A stretch of DNA of 64,000 nt from the NCBI GenBank assembly GCA_016342415.1, contig JAEIOD010000004.1, positions 1 to 64,000 on the forward strand. The letters run 5' to 3'. A program made the translations under genes and the position numbers. Each line of letters starts with the position of its first letter. Within the stretch, counting starts at the first letter, position 1. The notes beneath the pieces were generated by a model. That model saw nothing but the letters and a program-made list of their open reading frames with translations, had not been told where the DNA came from and did no database searches. This DNA comes from Clostridiales bacterium. GTDB taxonomy: Bacteria; Bacillota; Clostridia; Peptostreptococcales; Acidaminobacteraceae. Below, in pieces: positions 7,026 to 16,111 of the stretch.

Positions 7026-10000
7026 CTACTCTAAAATTGCATCTTCTAACTTAACAGACAACATTTTTGATATACCAAATTCTTGCATCGTAACACCGAA
7101 TAAGTTGTCAGCAATTTCCATTGTCCCTTTTCTATGAGTGATGATAACAAACTGTGAGTTTCTTGTAAATTCTTTTAAGAAATCTGCAAATCTATATACA
7201 TTTACATCATCAAGAGCTGCTTCAATCTCATCTAGTATACAGAATGGTGCTGGTTTTGTCTTCAATATTGCAAATAACAAAGCAATAGCAGTCAAAGCTT
7301 TTTCACCACCTGACAACAATGAAATACTTTGTAGCTTTTTACCTGGTGGTTGTACATTGATACCAATATCAGACTCCAATACATTATCTATATCTAATAT
7401 AGTCAGCTCTGCACTACCGCCAACAAAAAGACTTTCAAAAATCTCAGCAAAATTGACTTTTACCACATCAAAACATAATAAGAACTTCTCTTTCATTTCT
7501 TTTTCAAGCTCTCTTACTAATTTCTTCAAGGTATTTCTCGCTGCGACCAGATCATCATGTTGTTCTTTTAAGAAGTGATAACGTTCATATACTTCTTCAT
7601 ATTCTTCAATTGCATGAATACTGACATCACCAATAATCTTCAATTCTCTTTTAATTTCCTTGATATCTTTATTGGCACCAGAGACATCAATATCTTTTTT
7701 ACACTTTATTGCATCTTCAGGTGTCATTTCATAACGTTCAAATAATCTTGCTGCAATATCTTCTCTATGAACGTCATATTTGGTCTTTTTAATTTCAAAC
7801 TTGTGTAGAGTCTCTTTTAGATTCTCAATATAGTCAAACAGAGCCTTATTGTTTGTGTTTATTTCAAAAATACTCTTCTCGTACGCTTTGATGTCTTTGT
7901 GAATTTTCTCCATTTCAACATGTTTGTTAGAAGATGCTTTATTAATCGCATCCTTCTTTTTCGACAATTCTACTAAAGAGTCTTTTAACTCATTTAATAT
8001 GATAATGCCATCATTTAGAAGCTGTTGACTCTGATCAGATTGATCTAAGAGTAAATCATGAGATTCATTCAAACGATTCAAATCCATTTCCACGTTTTTT
8101 AGAGTTTCTAAAAGCGAAGCATTCTTAACCTTGACTTCGGTTAACGATTCTCTTAGTGATTGCATTTTTAATTTCAAACCATCTAATTTAGTAACATCTT
8201 CTGTGATTTTAAGTTCCAGTTCTTTGTTTTCTTTTTCTAGCTTTTTAATGATGTCTTCTTTTTTTGTAATGGCATCGTGAACTGACTGAATATCATTTTC
8301 AATGATAATACGTTCACTTTTCCTTTTACTAGACAAACTCATCAGACGACTAAGTTCATCCTTAACAACCTGAATATCATTTTCTTTTTTAGCAATCTGT
8401 AGTCTTATTTCCTCACTGATTTTAGAATTTTGTTCATAATCATAACGATACTCTTTTTGATCATCTCTTATTTTTTGAATTTGTTCTGACAGTTTCTTGA
8501 TTTCCTCATCTGTTTGAACTACCATTTCTTCTAATTCATCGATTTTTCTTTTTCTACTTAGAATCCCTGCAGAACGCGATTTGTACGAACCACCTGTAAT
8601 TGTACCTCCAGGAATAAATACATCACCTTCAAGTGTTACAACCTTATATTTGAGATCTTTTATTTTAAGGGCTTCTGTAGCCGTTTCAACGGTATCTACG
8701 ATTACTGTACGACCTACTAAATAATCATAAAGAACATCGTATTTGGAATCATAGTCAAAGAGTTCATTTGCCTTACCAATATAACCTTCTAACTGCTCTA
8801 AAGCCATTAGAATATTTTTTTGATCGCCCTTGGACTTTATAGTACTCAACGGTATAAAAGTCACTCGACCACCATTTGTACGTTTTAACTCAGCAATCAT
8901 TTTTTTTGCATCACCAGGTGTTTCCACTACTAAGTTTTGTATTGATTTTCCAAGTGCAATCTCCAAAGCAACTTCATATTTTTTGGGTATGCTCATAAGT
9001 GAAGCAACAACACCATTAAGACCTTCTTTTAGGTCAGCTTGTCGATCCACCATCTGTAATGCTTTTTTAACAGATTGATCATATCCTGCATGATCCTTTT
9101 CCATTTGCTTTAAAAGTGTACACTCAGTCGAATACTCTGTTAATTTCTTTCTTTGATCATTTAGAAGAACATTATCATTTTGTAGTTTAACTTCAAATGT
9201 CTTTAGAGCACTTTTAAGTTTTTCAGATTCCTTAATTAAGTTTGCCTCAGATTCTTTTAAACCTATCAATTGATGATCATGCTCTTTTTCTTTTGTTTTA
9301 GCTTCTTCAGCTAAAGCATCCGTCTCTTCAATTTCTTTATCTAAAGTTTCGCGTCTCGCCATATGATTGTCCAATATGGTATGGTACGAGCTTATCTCAC
9401 TTCTATTTTTCTCAGCTTCATTCAATTTGGCTATAATTGATTGTCTGTGTGTTTCGCTCATGTTTTCAGCATCAAACAAAGAATTTGAAACCGCTTCAAA
9501 GTTCTGTTGTTTAGAAGAAATTTCACTTTGGATACCAGACAAGGTTTCAGTTAATTCATCTTTCTGTTGTATCGCTGCATCCTTTTGTGTTTTCACTTCT
9601 TTCAAGCGAACATTGTTGACATCTAAAACAGCTTTTAATCTTTCTTCTTCACTTAGTTTGGCATCCATTTTTGTTTTAACAACATTCATTTCACCATCAA
9701 TACCTGCAATTACATTTTTATCTTCATAAAATGAATTTTGGACATTAATCAAAGCCTGATTAGAAGATTCGATTTTTAAATTCAACTGATTCTTTTCTTC
9801 AAATAAATGTTTCTGAGATGCACTATTTTCCTGCAAGGCAATTGAAGTTTCATTTAAATTCTCAGTTTCCTTTTGAATTTTCTTATCAACACTCTCAATT
9901 TCATTGATAAATAAATTAAGCTCCAACTCTGATAGTCTATCGGTTAATTCAATATGCTTCTTCGCTTTTTCACTTTCAATTCGAAGTGGTTCAACTCTTC

Positions 10001-10598
10001 CAGAAAGTTCACTGAAGATATCTTCAATACGAATCAAGTTCTGTTCTGTATTATCCAATTTTCTTTCAGTTTCTCTTTTTCGTGTTTTGAATTTAACAAT
10101 ACCAGCTGCTTCTTCAAACAGCTGTCTTCTCTCATCAGGGTTATTAGACAGAACTCTTTCAATACGGCCCTGACCAATAATAGAATAACCATCCGTACCG
10201 ATTCCTGTATCCATGAACAAATCACGAACATCTTTCAATCGACAGTTGGTATCGTTTATTAGATATTCACTTTCACCAGAACGATAAACTCTTCTACAGA
10301 CTTTTACTTCGTTGTAATCCAAAGAAAAATAACGCTCCGAATTATCAAAGAAAAGTGTCACTTCAGCCATACCGAGTTTTTTTCTATGATTTGTACCATT
10401 GAAAATAATATCTTCCATCTTGGTACCACGAAGCGTTTTTATTTTCTGTTCACCAAGTACCCATCTTATCGCATCTGTTATATTACTCTTACCACTACCA
10501 TTAGGCCCAACGATACACGTTACACCATTGTCAAAATCAATATAAGTTTTATCTGCAAAGGATTTGAATCCTCTCATCTCTAATCGTTTTAAGTACAC
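7026..10598 (-). CDS. smc: Chromosome segregation ATPase SMC
   Basis: An 1190-residue condensin subunit of typical length. The N-terminal ATP-binding head has Walker A GPNGSGKSN (31-39). Two long coiled coils flank a hinge (about 520-680, beginning near KEGLNGVVASLMSIP). The C-terminal head has the signature LLSGGEKALTAIALLFA followed by Walker B CILDEIEAALDD. SMC with ScpA and ScpB compacts and segregates the chromosome; scpA and scpB are not in this window. It sits between the radical SAM gene and ftsY, the normal clostridial order. Confidence 0.97.
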   Translation of the reverse strand: MYLKRLEMRGFKSFADKTYIDFDNGVTCIVGPNGSGKSNITDAIRWVLGEQKIKTLRGTKMEDIIFNGTNHRKKLGMAEVTLFFDNSERYFSLDYNEVKVCRRVYRSGESEYLINDTNCRLKDVRDLFMDTGIGTDGYSIIGQGRIERVLSNNPDERRQLFEEAAGIVKFKTRKRETERKLDNTEQNLIRIEDIFSELSGRVEPLRIESEKAKKHIELTDRLSELELNLFINEIESVDKKIQKETENLNETSIALQENSASQKHLFEEKNQLNLKIESSNQALINVQNSFYEDKNVIAGIDGEMNVVKTKMDAKLSEEERLKAVLDVNNVRLKEVKTQKDAAIQQKDELTETLSGIQSEISSKQQNFEAVSNSLFDAENMSETHRQSIIAKLNEAEKNRSEISSYHTILDNHMARRETLDKEIEETDALAEEAKTKEKEHDHQLIGLKESEANLIKESEKLKSALKTFEVKLQNDNVLLNDQRKKLTEYSTECTLLKQMEKDHAGYDQSVKKALQMVDRQADLKEGLNGVVASLMSIPKKYEVALEIALGKSIQNLVVETPGDAKKMIAELKRTNGGRVTFIPLSTIKSKGDQKNILMALEQLEGYIGKANELFDYDSKYDVLYDYLVGRTVIVDTVETATEALKIKDLKYKVVTLEGDVFIPGGTITGGSYKSRSAGILSRKRKIDELEEMVVQTDEEIKKLSEQIQKIRDDQKEYRYDYEQNSKISEEIRLQIAKKENDIQVVKDELSRLMSLSSKRKSERIIIENDIQSVHDAITKKEDIIKKLEKENKELELKITEDVTKLDGLKLKMQSLRESLTEVKVKNASLLETLKNVEMDLNRLNESHDLLLDQSDQSQQLLNDGIIILNELKDSLVELSKKKDAINKASSNKHVEMEKIHKDIKAYEKSIFEINTNNKALFDYIENLKETLHKFEIKKTKYDVHREDIAARLFERYEMTPEDAIKCKKDIDVSGANKDIKEIKRELKIIGDVSIHAIEEYEEVYERYHFLKEQHDDLVAARNTLKKLVRELEKEMKEKFLLCFDVVKVNFAEIFESLFVGGSAELTILDIDNVLESDIGINVQPPGKKLQSISLLSGGEKALTAIALLFAILKTKPAPFCILDEIEAALDDVNVYRFADFLKEFTRNSQFVIITHRKGTMEIADNLFGVTMQEFGISKMLSVKLEDAILE

Positions 10599-10651
10599 TT
10601 AACACCTCTTCTAATTATTACACATCCTATCTATTATCTCATATTTATAGT

Positions 10652-11695
10652 CTAGATGATAGATATTTTAGGGACTTTAAATACTTTATCATTCATTTTA
10701 ATCTCAAAATAATCTCTGTCCAACTCTTTAGGATATACTTTTACTTTCCCTAAATTGTATTGTTGTTCCAGTTCATTTAGGTTCATCCTCTTCTGCCCTA
10801 CCAAATAAGATATTTCTTTCGGGTGTACATAAATCTCAAACATTTCTATTTTATGATTCTTTAAGAAATGATGTAATGATTCCAAATATAAATAACTCTC
10901 TACATATTGTCTAAAAGATGGATGATAAGGTCCTGCAATATAAGACTCTAACGCCTCGGTTGCTTGTAATCCCATACGTATCACTGGAATGTTCGTTTGT
11001 ATATACAGTTTGTATAATTGACTCGTCCACTTCACAGCAGTCATCAGATCCAAAGGAACATAATTTCCACTTCTGTACATCACTTCTAATTCAGTGCCTT
11101 CAATAACAATCGTAGGATATATCCTTACCATATCAGGTTTTAATTCGATAATCTTATGAGTTGTCTCCAATGTCTTCTCATAAGTATCACCAGGTAATCC
11201 AATCATCATTTGAAGTCCAAGTTTGATGCCGTGATTTCTAATCAATCGACACGCCATTTCTACGGATTGTAGACTATGTCCTCTATTAGACAGCTCTAAC
11301 ACATCGCTTACTAACGACTGAACACCAAGCTCGATGGTTGTCACACCATATGATTTTAAGTTTTCAACAATTCTTACATCAATGTAATCAGGCCTAGTTG
11401 ATAAACGAATGCCATCAATTAAGCCTGAGATTATATATCTATTTGCCAGTTCCAAATATTCCTTCTGAACCGTTTCAGGAATACCTGTAAAACTACCACC
11501 AAAAAATGCGATTTCAATTGTCGTTTCATCAACGATTCTACTTATACTCTTAAGATGATCCTCGATAATAGATTCGGCTTCTTTAATATCCTGAGCATGG
11601 TCATATCCTGTTATCTTCTTCTGATTACAGAAAACACAATCATGAGGGCAACCTGCATGAGGTACAAATATAGGAATATTATAGTGTTTCCTCAA
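10652..11695 (-). CDS. Radical SAM protein of the rnc-smc operon (Elp3-like)
   Basis: A radical SAM enzyme of about 347 residues. The cluster motif is CPHDCVFC near the N-terminus (CxxxCxxC), followed by IAFFGGSFTGIP, a typical SAM-binding glycine motif. GLQMMIGLPGDTYEKTL lies farther along the barrel. It resembles the Elp3-related radical SAM proteins often found between rnc and smc in Clostridia; no acetyltransferase domain is present, so it is not full Elp3. The reaction is unknown, and tRNA modification is only a guess. TTG at 11695 is preferred because AAGGAG lies eight bases before it; GTG at 11704 is too close. The start overlaps the end of rnc. Confidence 0.85.
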   Translation of the reverse strand: MRKHYNIPIFVPHAGCPHDCVFCNQKKITGYDHAQDIKEAESIIEDHLKSISRIVDETTIEIAFFGGSFTGIPETVQKEYLELANRYIISGLIDGIRLSTRPDYIDVRIVENLKSYGVTTIELGVQSLVSDVLELSNRGHSLQSVEMACRLIRNHGIKLGLQMMIGLPGDTYEKTLETTHKIIELKPDMVRIYPTIVIEGTELEVMYRSGNYVPLDLMTAVKWTSQLYKLYIQTNIPVIRMGLQATEALESYIAGPYHPSFRQYVESYLYLESLHHFLKNHKIEMFEIYVHPKEISYLVGQKRMNLNELEQQYNLGKVKVYPKELDRDYFEIKMNDKVFKVPKISII

Positions 11696-12380
11696 ATTTA
11701 CCACTCCTTAAAGCCATTTTAGCAGCTTCCTGTTCTGATTCTTTTTTACTTCTACCTTCACCAATACCAATAACATTACCGTTAAGCTTTACAGCTGTTC
11801 TAAATAGTTTTCTATGATCAGGACCGTTTTCTTCCATCAGCTCATATTTAATTCTATTGTCTTTTTTTGTCTGAATCAACTCCTGTAAATGTGTCTTGTA
11901 ATCATCTACAATCAAGCCTTTCTCAGCCATATCAATTTTCTCTTGCATAAAAGCATATATAAATGGTTTTACAATTTCAAATCCGCCATCTAAATAAATT
12001 GCTGCTATTAATGCTTCAAAAGCATCTGCAAGTATCGAGCGTCGTGTACGACCACCAGTCAAGGCTTCCCCTTTACCAAAGAGCATATACTCTCCAAGAT
12101 CTAGTTCTGCCGCTACTTCGGCCAAGGTACTTTCACAAACGATTTTCGAACGCATTTTTGTCAGTTCACCTTCTTTAAAATCAGGATGTTCGGAGTAAAC
12201 ATATTCGCTGATGACAATACCTAATACAGAATCTCCAAGAAATTCTAATCGTTCATTGTAATCAGAAGATTTATCTCTTAGTTCATTGGCATAAGAACTG
12301 TGCGTCAATGCCAACCTCAAAATCGACTGATCTTTAAACTTATAGTTGAGTACTCCTTCTAAGTGTTCTAATTCTCTCAT
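11679..12380 (-). CDS. rnc: Ribonuclease III
   Basis: A 233-residue RNase III. The catalytic signature NERLEFLGDSVL (42-53) and a second acidic helix, ADAFEALIAAIYLDGG (about 117-132), form the RIIID domain. A double-stranded RNA-binding domain fills about 160-227. The enzyme processes rRNA precursors and cuts structured RNA. It is the promoter-proximal gene of this operon and overlaps the radical SAM start. In many Firmicutes acpP lies directly upstream; here acpP is about 8 kb away. Confidence 0.96.
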   Translation of the reverse strand: MRELEHLEGVLNYKFKDQSILRLALTHSSYANELRDKSSDYNERLEFLGDSVLGIVISEYVYSEHPDFKEGELTKMRSKIVCESTLAEVAAELDLGEYMLFGKGEALTGGRTRRSILADAFEALIAAIYLDGGFEIVKPFIYAFMQEKIDMAEKGLIVDDYKTHLQELIQTKKDNRIKYELMEENGPDHRKLFRTAVKLNGNVIGIGEGRSKKESEQEAAKMALRSGKFEETL

Positions 12381-12531
12381 AATCTCTCCCTTCGAAGAAT
12401 TACTAAATTAGGAAAATCATAATACTTATGACCTATCTAATTGAGTAATTCGTGCTAATATATACAATTCTTAGTTTACCATAAATACAAGCGTCTTAAT
12501 ACGATAAAATCCACTTTTTTCGGCTTAATCC

Positions 12532-12560
12532 TTGTATTTCTATCTTAGCTTCACTATTAT
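12532..12560 (+). promoter_or_regulatory. Candidate promoter of sdaAB-sdaAA
   Basis: TTGTAT (12532-12537), a 17-base spacer and TATTAT (12555-12560) lie 22 bases before the sdaAB ATG, giving a very short leader. Confidence 0.5.
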
Positions 12561-12582
12561 GTACTTAACGAAGGGAGTAATT

Positions 12583-13269
12583 ATGAAAAACTATTCATTT
12601 ACAGATATATTAGGACCGATAATGATTGGACCATCAAGTTCTCATACAGCTGGTGCAGCAAAACTTGGACTTGTTGCTAAACATATTAATAACAAGGACT
12701 TCAGCAAAGTAACTTTTCAACTGCATGGTTCATTTGCGATGACTTATAAAGGTCACGGCACTGATAAAGCGCTAATTGGAGGCGTATTGGGATTTCAACC
12801 TGACGACATAAGACTTAGAAACGCTTACAAGCTTGCTGAAGATAAGAATATTCAGATAACCTTTGAGGAAATCGATTTAGAGGGAGAACATGCCAACACG
12901 GTAAATATTGTATTTTATAATAAAGACGAGACGATCAATCAAATTATCGGCTCATCTGTCGGTGGTGGTGATATCATCATAAAGAAAATCAATGATTTTA
13001 ACGTGAACTTCAAAGGCGACTACCCTACTATCATCGTAAAGCATATGGATAAAAAAGGAATTCTAAGTTTGATTACAACAATTTTAGCTACAAGGGATAT
13101 CAACATAGCTACTATGGAAGTGAGTCGAACATCAAAAAACAAAAACGCTTCAATCATCATAGAATGCGATCAACATATTCCGAGTGACATAATAATCCTC
13201 TTAGAGAATATTCCTGATGTATTGAGTGTTAAATCCATTGATATCAACAAAGGGGATCAATATGTATAG
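12583..13269 (+). CDS. sdaAB: L-serine dehydratase, beta subunit
   Basis: A 228-residue beta subunit of the iron-sulfur L-serine dehydratase, which deaminates serine to pyruvate and ammonia. The start reads MKNYSFTDILGPIMIGPSSS, with the SSSHT motif (18-22) characteristic of the family. The C-terminal third is an ACT domain (IVKHMDKKGILSLITTIL), a likely amino-acid-sensing module. ATG at 12583 is chosen for its GAAGGGAG site; an upstream TTG lies inside the promoter. It overlaps sdaAA by eight bases, so the subunits are probably translationally coupled. In Bacillus subtilis these genes sit between yloV and recG; here they are near rnc. Confidence 0.95.
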   Translation: MKNYSFTDILGPIMIGPSSSHTAGAAKLGLVAKHINNKDFSKVTFQLHGSFAMTYKGHGTDKALIGGVLGFQPDDIRLRNAYKLAEDKNIQITFEEIDLEGEHANTVNIVFYNKDETINQIIGSSVGGGDIIIKKINDFNVNFKGDYPTIIVKHMDKKGILSLITTILATRDINIATMEVSRTSKNKNASIIIECDQHIPSDIIILLENIPDVLSVKSIDINKGDQYV

Positions 13270-14134
13270 AAACGGATTGGAATTATTAAAACTAACTGAA
13301 GAACTCAATTGCACTATTGCAGAGATATTATATAAAAAAGAAGATGAATACTGTGATAAACCACAAAAAATGGTCCATAATAATACCAAAGAAATTTTGA
13401 AAGTTATGAGAAACTCTTCTCAAGCAGCTATTGATCATCCCGAAGAATATATGGGTCATATTATTGGCGGTGATGCAAAAAAAATGAATGACTATAGTAA
13501 AACAAAGACGTACTCTGGAAGCTTCATTACAAAAGCAATGGCTAGAGCTTTTTCATCATCAGAGGTTAATGCCAGTATGGGGAAAATTTGCGCAGCACCA
13601 ACCGCTGGCAGTTGTGGTATTCTACCAGCTGCACTCTTTACTGCAGAAGAACAACTCGGACTTGATGAAGAGAGTTTGATAAACGGACTATTAACAAGTG
13701 CTGTTATTGGTGAAATTATCACAATGAACGCCACAGTTTCAGGAGCTGAAGGCGGATGTCAAGCCGAATGTGGTTCAGCAGCAGCTATGGCTGCAGGCAT
13801 GTTGGTTATATTAAAAGACGGAACACCTGAACAAGCTCTTAATGCATCTGCCATCGCTCTAAAGAACATAATGGGATTGGTATGCGATCCGATAGCAGGA
13901 CTTGTAGAGGCACCATGCGCTAAAAGAAATGCCTCTGGAGTTGTTAACGCCATGATTTCTGCCGATATGTCTCTGGCAGGCGTAAAAAGCATCATTCCGT
14001 TTGACGAAGTTGTAGATGCCATGTTTAAAGTAGGAAAAGCACTGCCTATTACATTAAAAGAAACAGCCTTAGGTGGCATTGCCAAGTCTAAGACTGCTCA
14101 AGTTATACAAAATGAAATTTATAAACGAGATTAG
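13262..14134 (+). CDS. sdaAA: L-serine dehydratase, alpha subunit
   Basis: A 290-residue catalytic subunit. Conserved cysteines in CAAPTAGSCG, GGCQAECGS and CDPIAGLVEAPC can hold the oxygen-sensitive 4Fe-4S cluster of this enzyme class. The central region, GKICAAPTAGSCGILPAAL, is a hallmark of the family. ATG at 13262 overlaps the sdaAB stop and has an AAAGGGGA site. A hairpin overlapping the last codons ends transcription. The two-subunit iron-sulfur type fits an anaerobic, amino-acid-using organism. Confidence 0.95.
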   Translation: MYRNGLELLKLTEELNCTIAEILYKKEDEYCDKPQKMVHNNTKEILKVMRNSSQAAIDHPEEYMGHIIGGDAKKMNDYSKTKTYSGSFITKAMARAFSSSEVNASMGKICAAPTAGSCGILPAALFTAEEQLGLDEESLINGLLTSAVIGEIITMNATVSGAEGGCQAECGSAAAMAAGMLVILKDGTPEQALNASAIALKNIMGLVCDPIAGLVEAPCAKRNASGVVNAMISADMSLAGVKSIIPFDEVVDAMFKVGKALPITLKETALGGIAKSKTAQVIQNEIYKRD

Positions 14135-14142
14135 TCTCGTTT
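14123..14142. terminator. Bidirectional terminator, sdaAA / AraC-GyrI gene
   Basis: AAACGAG and CTCGTTT form a hairpin at 14123-14142. It overlaps the sdaAA stop and touches the stop of the convergent gene. T-rich sequence follows on the plus strand. Confidence 0.75.
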
Positions 14143-14533
14143 ATTTTATTGGAATATATATATACATCTTCGATTTGTCATCACCTGGTTTAAAATCTTT
14201 ATCGTATAACTCAAAATCATAAGTAAAGACAACTTCGTAACCGCTTTCTGGTAACCATTTTGAATATATGGCTTTATAAGTATCTCCCAGCATCTCCACA
14301 GGACCTTTATGTGTAAATACAGCATATTTTTTGTGAGGAACATCCCATACTTCCATACCTTTAGGGACTTCTTTGCCATCATATACTTCTATGCCTGCTA
14401 AATATTTAAAATCATTAGGGTTATCCAAATCCACATCTTCTACGTTTTCTTCTAACGGTTCACAAATACCATATGATTTCATGTTATTTTTTGATGACTT
14501 AATTTCTTGTACTCTTTCAAAAACTCTTGCCAC
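14141..14533 (-). pseudogene. GyrI-like effector domain, C-terminal half of a frameshifted AraC regulator
   Basis: This frame encodes a GyrI/SOUL-type ligand-binding domain: KSYGICEPLEEN, then YLAGIEVYDGKEVPKGMEVW, KKYAVFTHKGPVEML, and a C-terminal YDKDFKPGDDKSKMYIYIPI. These domains bind small molecules in AraC/MerR regulators. Its apparent GTG start has no ribosome site, and its first residues (MARVFERVQEI) are out-of-frame translation of the preceding half. One extra base in the six-base T run at 14487-14492 (plus strand) would join the two halves at LSHQKNNMKSYGIC and give a normal AraC-GyrI protein of about 285 residues. The coding part is therefore about 14141-14490. Confidence 0.72.
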
Positions 14534-15009
14534 AACATACCAATCTCTTGATTTTGATTTTGACCTTTATAAACTAGGCCCATTACTTTTAGATCATCAA
14601 TCATAATTATTTCAGGTTTCACTTCAAGTCCTCCTTGCATCCAAATTATTTTACTAACGTCTAGAGGATTTATAAGAATCTTTCTTTGACCCAACTTCCT
14701 GAATCGTCCTGGTGAAATACCATATGAAGAAGTAAACGATCTTGTAAAAGCGTCTTGAGATGAAAATTGATAATCAAAAGCAATATCAATAATTTTATTA
14801 TCTGTCTCAACTAGCTCTCTTGCTGCTTCAGACAGTCTCCGACCTCTGATATACTCGCTAATGGAATAACCTGTAAACAAATGGAACACTCTTGAAAAGT
14901 GCCATTTGCTAAATCCGTTTATTTCCGTTAATTCCTCCAAGGAAAAAGATTCACATAAATTGTGTTCTACAAATGAAATGGTTTTACTAAGCGCGCTTTG
15001 ATAATACAT
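14479..15009 (-). CDS. AraC-family regulator, DNA-binding half (frameshifted)
   Basis: A Rob/SoxS-type double helix-turn-helix occupies residues 1-105: FSLEELTEINGFSKWHFSRV, SISEYIRGRRLSEAARELV, IAFDYQFSSQDAFTRSF and ISPGRFRK. A linker (ILINPLDVSKIIWMQGGL) leads into the first strands of a GyrI-like domain (VKPEIIMIDDLKVMGLVYKG). The frame then ends at TGA (14479-14481) after LSHQKIT. The rest of the domain continues in another frame (14141-14533). Possible causes are a real mutation, polymerase slippage at the homopolymer, or a sequencing error. ATG at 15009 has TAGGAGG upstream. Confidence 0.82.
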   Translation of the reverse strand: MYYQSALSKTISFVEHNLCESFSLEELTEINGFSKWHFSRVFHLFTGYSISEYIRGRRLSEAARELVETDNKIIDIAFDYQFSSQDAFTRSFTSSYGISPGRFRKLGQRKILINPLDVSKIIWMQGGLEVKPEIIMIDDLKVMGLVYKGQNQNQEIGMLWQEFLKEYKKLSHQKIT

Positions 15010-15048
15010 TTCCTACCTCCTAGTCTAATTATAAACTATAACATTATA

Positions 15049-15078
15049 TTTTTTTTGACATTTCGTGTCAAAAAAAAA
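15049..15078. repeat. Perfect inverted repeat TTTTTTTTGACA / TGTCAAAAAAAA
   Basis: Twelve-base arms flank the five-base loop TTTCG, between the araC start and the lipoprotein terminator. As a hairpin it would be a weak terminator; as DNA the TGACA-TTTCG-TGTCA core could be an operator for the AraC gene. The sequence alone does not decide this. Confidence 0.45.
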
Positions 15079-15096
15079 GAAATAGCCTTAGCTATT
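15071..15096 (-). terminator. Terminator of the DUF4438-lipoprotein operon
   Basis: On the minus strand AATAGC-TAAG-GCTATT is followed by TC and a run of eight Ts. The stem includes the lipoprotein stop codon. Confidence 0.8.
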
Positions 15097-16096
15097 CCTT
15101 AATGTCTACTGTTAAATATTTATAGTCCTTACCTTGTTCAACCGGTTCTTCAAAGTATGCTGTATAAAGAATATTCCCATCAAAACCTTCACCTAGACCT
15201 TTTAACAACTCCGAAGCAGATGCATGTAACTTCTTAGCTTCAGCCCTAATAATAGTTTCATTGGCTTGATTTTCAGGTACATTACTCACATATATAACAC
15301 GACAGTAAAAACCATCATCATATTTATTACTTGTAATAGCATATAATTGGACGTAAGTATCTTCTGCTATTTTCACATCTATTGGGAAAGTAAAATCATT
15401 AGTTATCAAATCCGCTATTCTCACCATACTGTCTGCAACTAAATCATCATTTGAATAGTATACATACGGTGAAGGCGAAATAAATTCTCCCGCTAACTCA
15501 TTGTACAACCATGCAGAAATCAAATTGTCTTGTGCTTCTAATTCTTTGGCTTTGTCAATTAATGAAACAATACTATCACCATAAGGTCTGATATCACCTA
15601 ATGTAAATTTCTCTATTTTGAAATCTCCATCTTTTTCTGCAAAAACAATTGTCAGCATAATATCAAAATTATTATACTCACCTTCTGCTAGATAAACAAC
15701 TCTAGAACCTTCACCACCATCAGGATTCGGGATAATAAAATCATATCCTTCTGTTACATATGGAACAGATTCTCCTTCTTTTGTAATGTCAGTGATATAA
15801 TATTTAGCTTCTTTTTCTAAATTCTTTTCTAAGAAGAAATCAATGAACAATCTTCCGTTATTTGAAAACTCGTTGAAATAAACACCATTTAGAGTTTCAG
15901 TACCTGGTACACAAAGTTTTGAAAAAGAATCTGCATCAGAATTTGTTACAGCTTCTGTAAGCTTAACAAGTACTTCATCTACTGACTCCATAACTTTTTT
16001 AGGAATTTCCTCATTAACCGTAATCAATGCAACGTCATTTTGACAACCTACTAAGAACATTGCAATCATACTTACTAATAAAACAACTTTTTTCAT
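15092..16096 (-). CDS. Predicted lipoprotein, unknown function
   Basis: A 334-residue protein with a lipoprotein signal: KK, a hydrophobic core (4-14) and lipobox FLVGC, with Cys18 as the lipid-bearing residue. The mature part is acidic and soluble, so it should sit on the outer face of the membrane. The region after the signal (KVMESVDEVLVKLTEAVTNS) resembles the start of NTF2-like secreted domains, but I cannot place it in a family. It lies 15 bases after the DUF4438 gene with a GGAGGTC site, so the two are probably co-transcribed. The terminator overlaps its stop. Confidence 0.72.
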   Translation of the reverse strand: MKKVVLLVSMIAMFLVGCQNDVALITVNEEIPKKVMESVDEVLVKLTEAVTNSDADSFSKLCVPGTETLNGVYFNEFSNNGRLFIDFFLEKNLEKEAKYYITDITKEGESVPYVTEGYDFIIPNPDGGEGSRVVYLAEGEYNNFDIMLTIVFAEKDGDFKIEKFTLGDIRPYGDSIVSLIDKAKELEAQDNLISAWLYNELAGEFISPSPYVYYSNDDLVADSMVRIADLITNDFTFPIDVKIAEDTYVQLYAITSNKYDDGFYCRVIYVSNVPENQANETIIRAEAKKLHASASELLKGLGEGFDGNILYTAYFEEPVEQGKDYKYLTVDIKE

Positions 16097-16111
16097 TTGA
16101 CCTCCAAAGAT

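Noticed and set aside
7138..7578. A 146-codon plus-strand reading frame opposite smc
   Set aside because: It is antisense to the highly conserved SMC head, has no ribosome site, and its composition (Ser, Phe, Thr-rich) is that of a frame shadow.
9367..10262. Several 90-120-codon plus-strand frames opposite smc
   Set aside because: They overlap one another in different frames over coiled-coil coding sequence, as expected for low-complexity codon shadows.
12532..12582. N-terminal extension of sdaAB from a TTG
   Set aside because: The extension covers the promoter and lacks a ribosome site; ATG at 12583 has GAAGGGAG and gives the family N-terminus.
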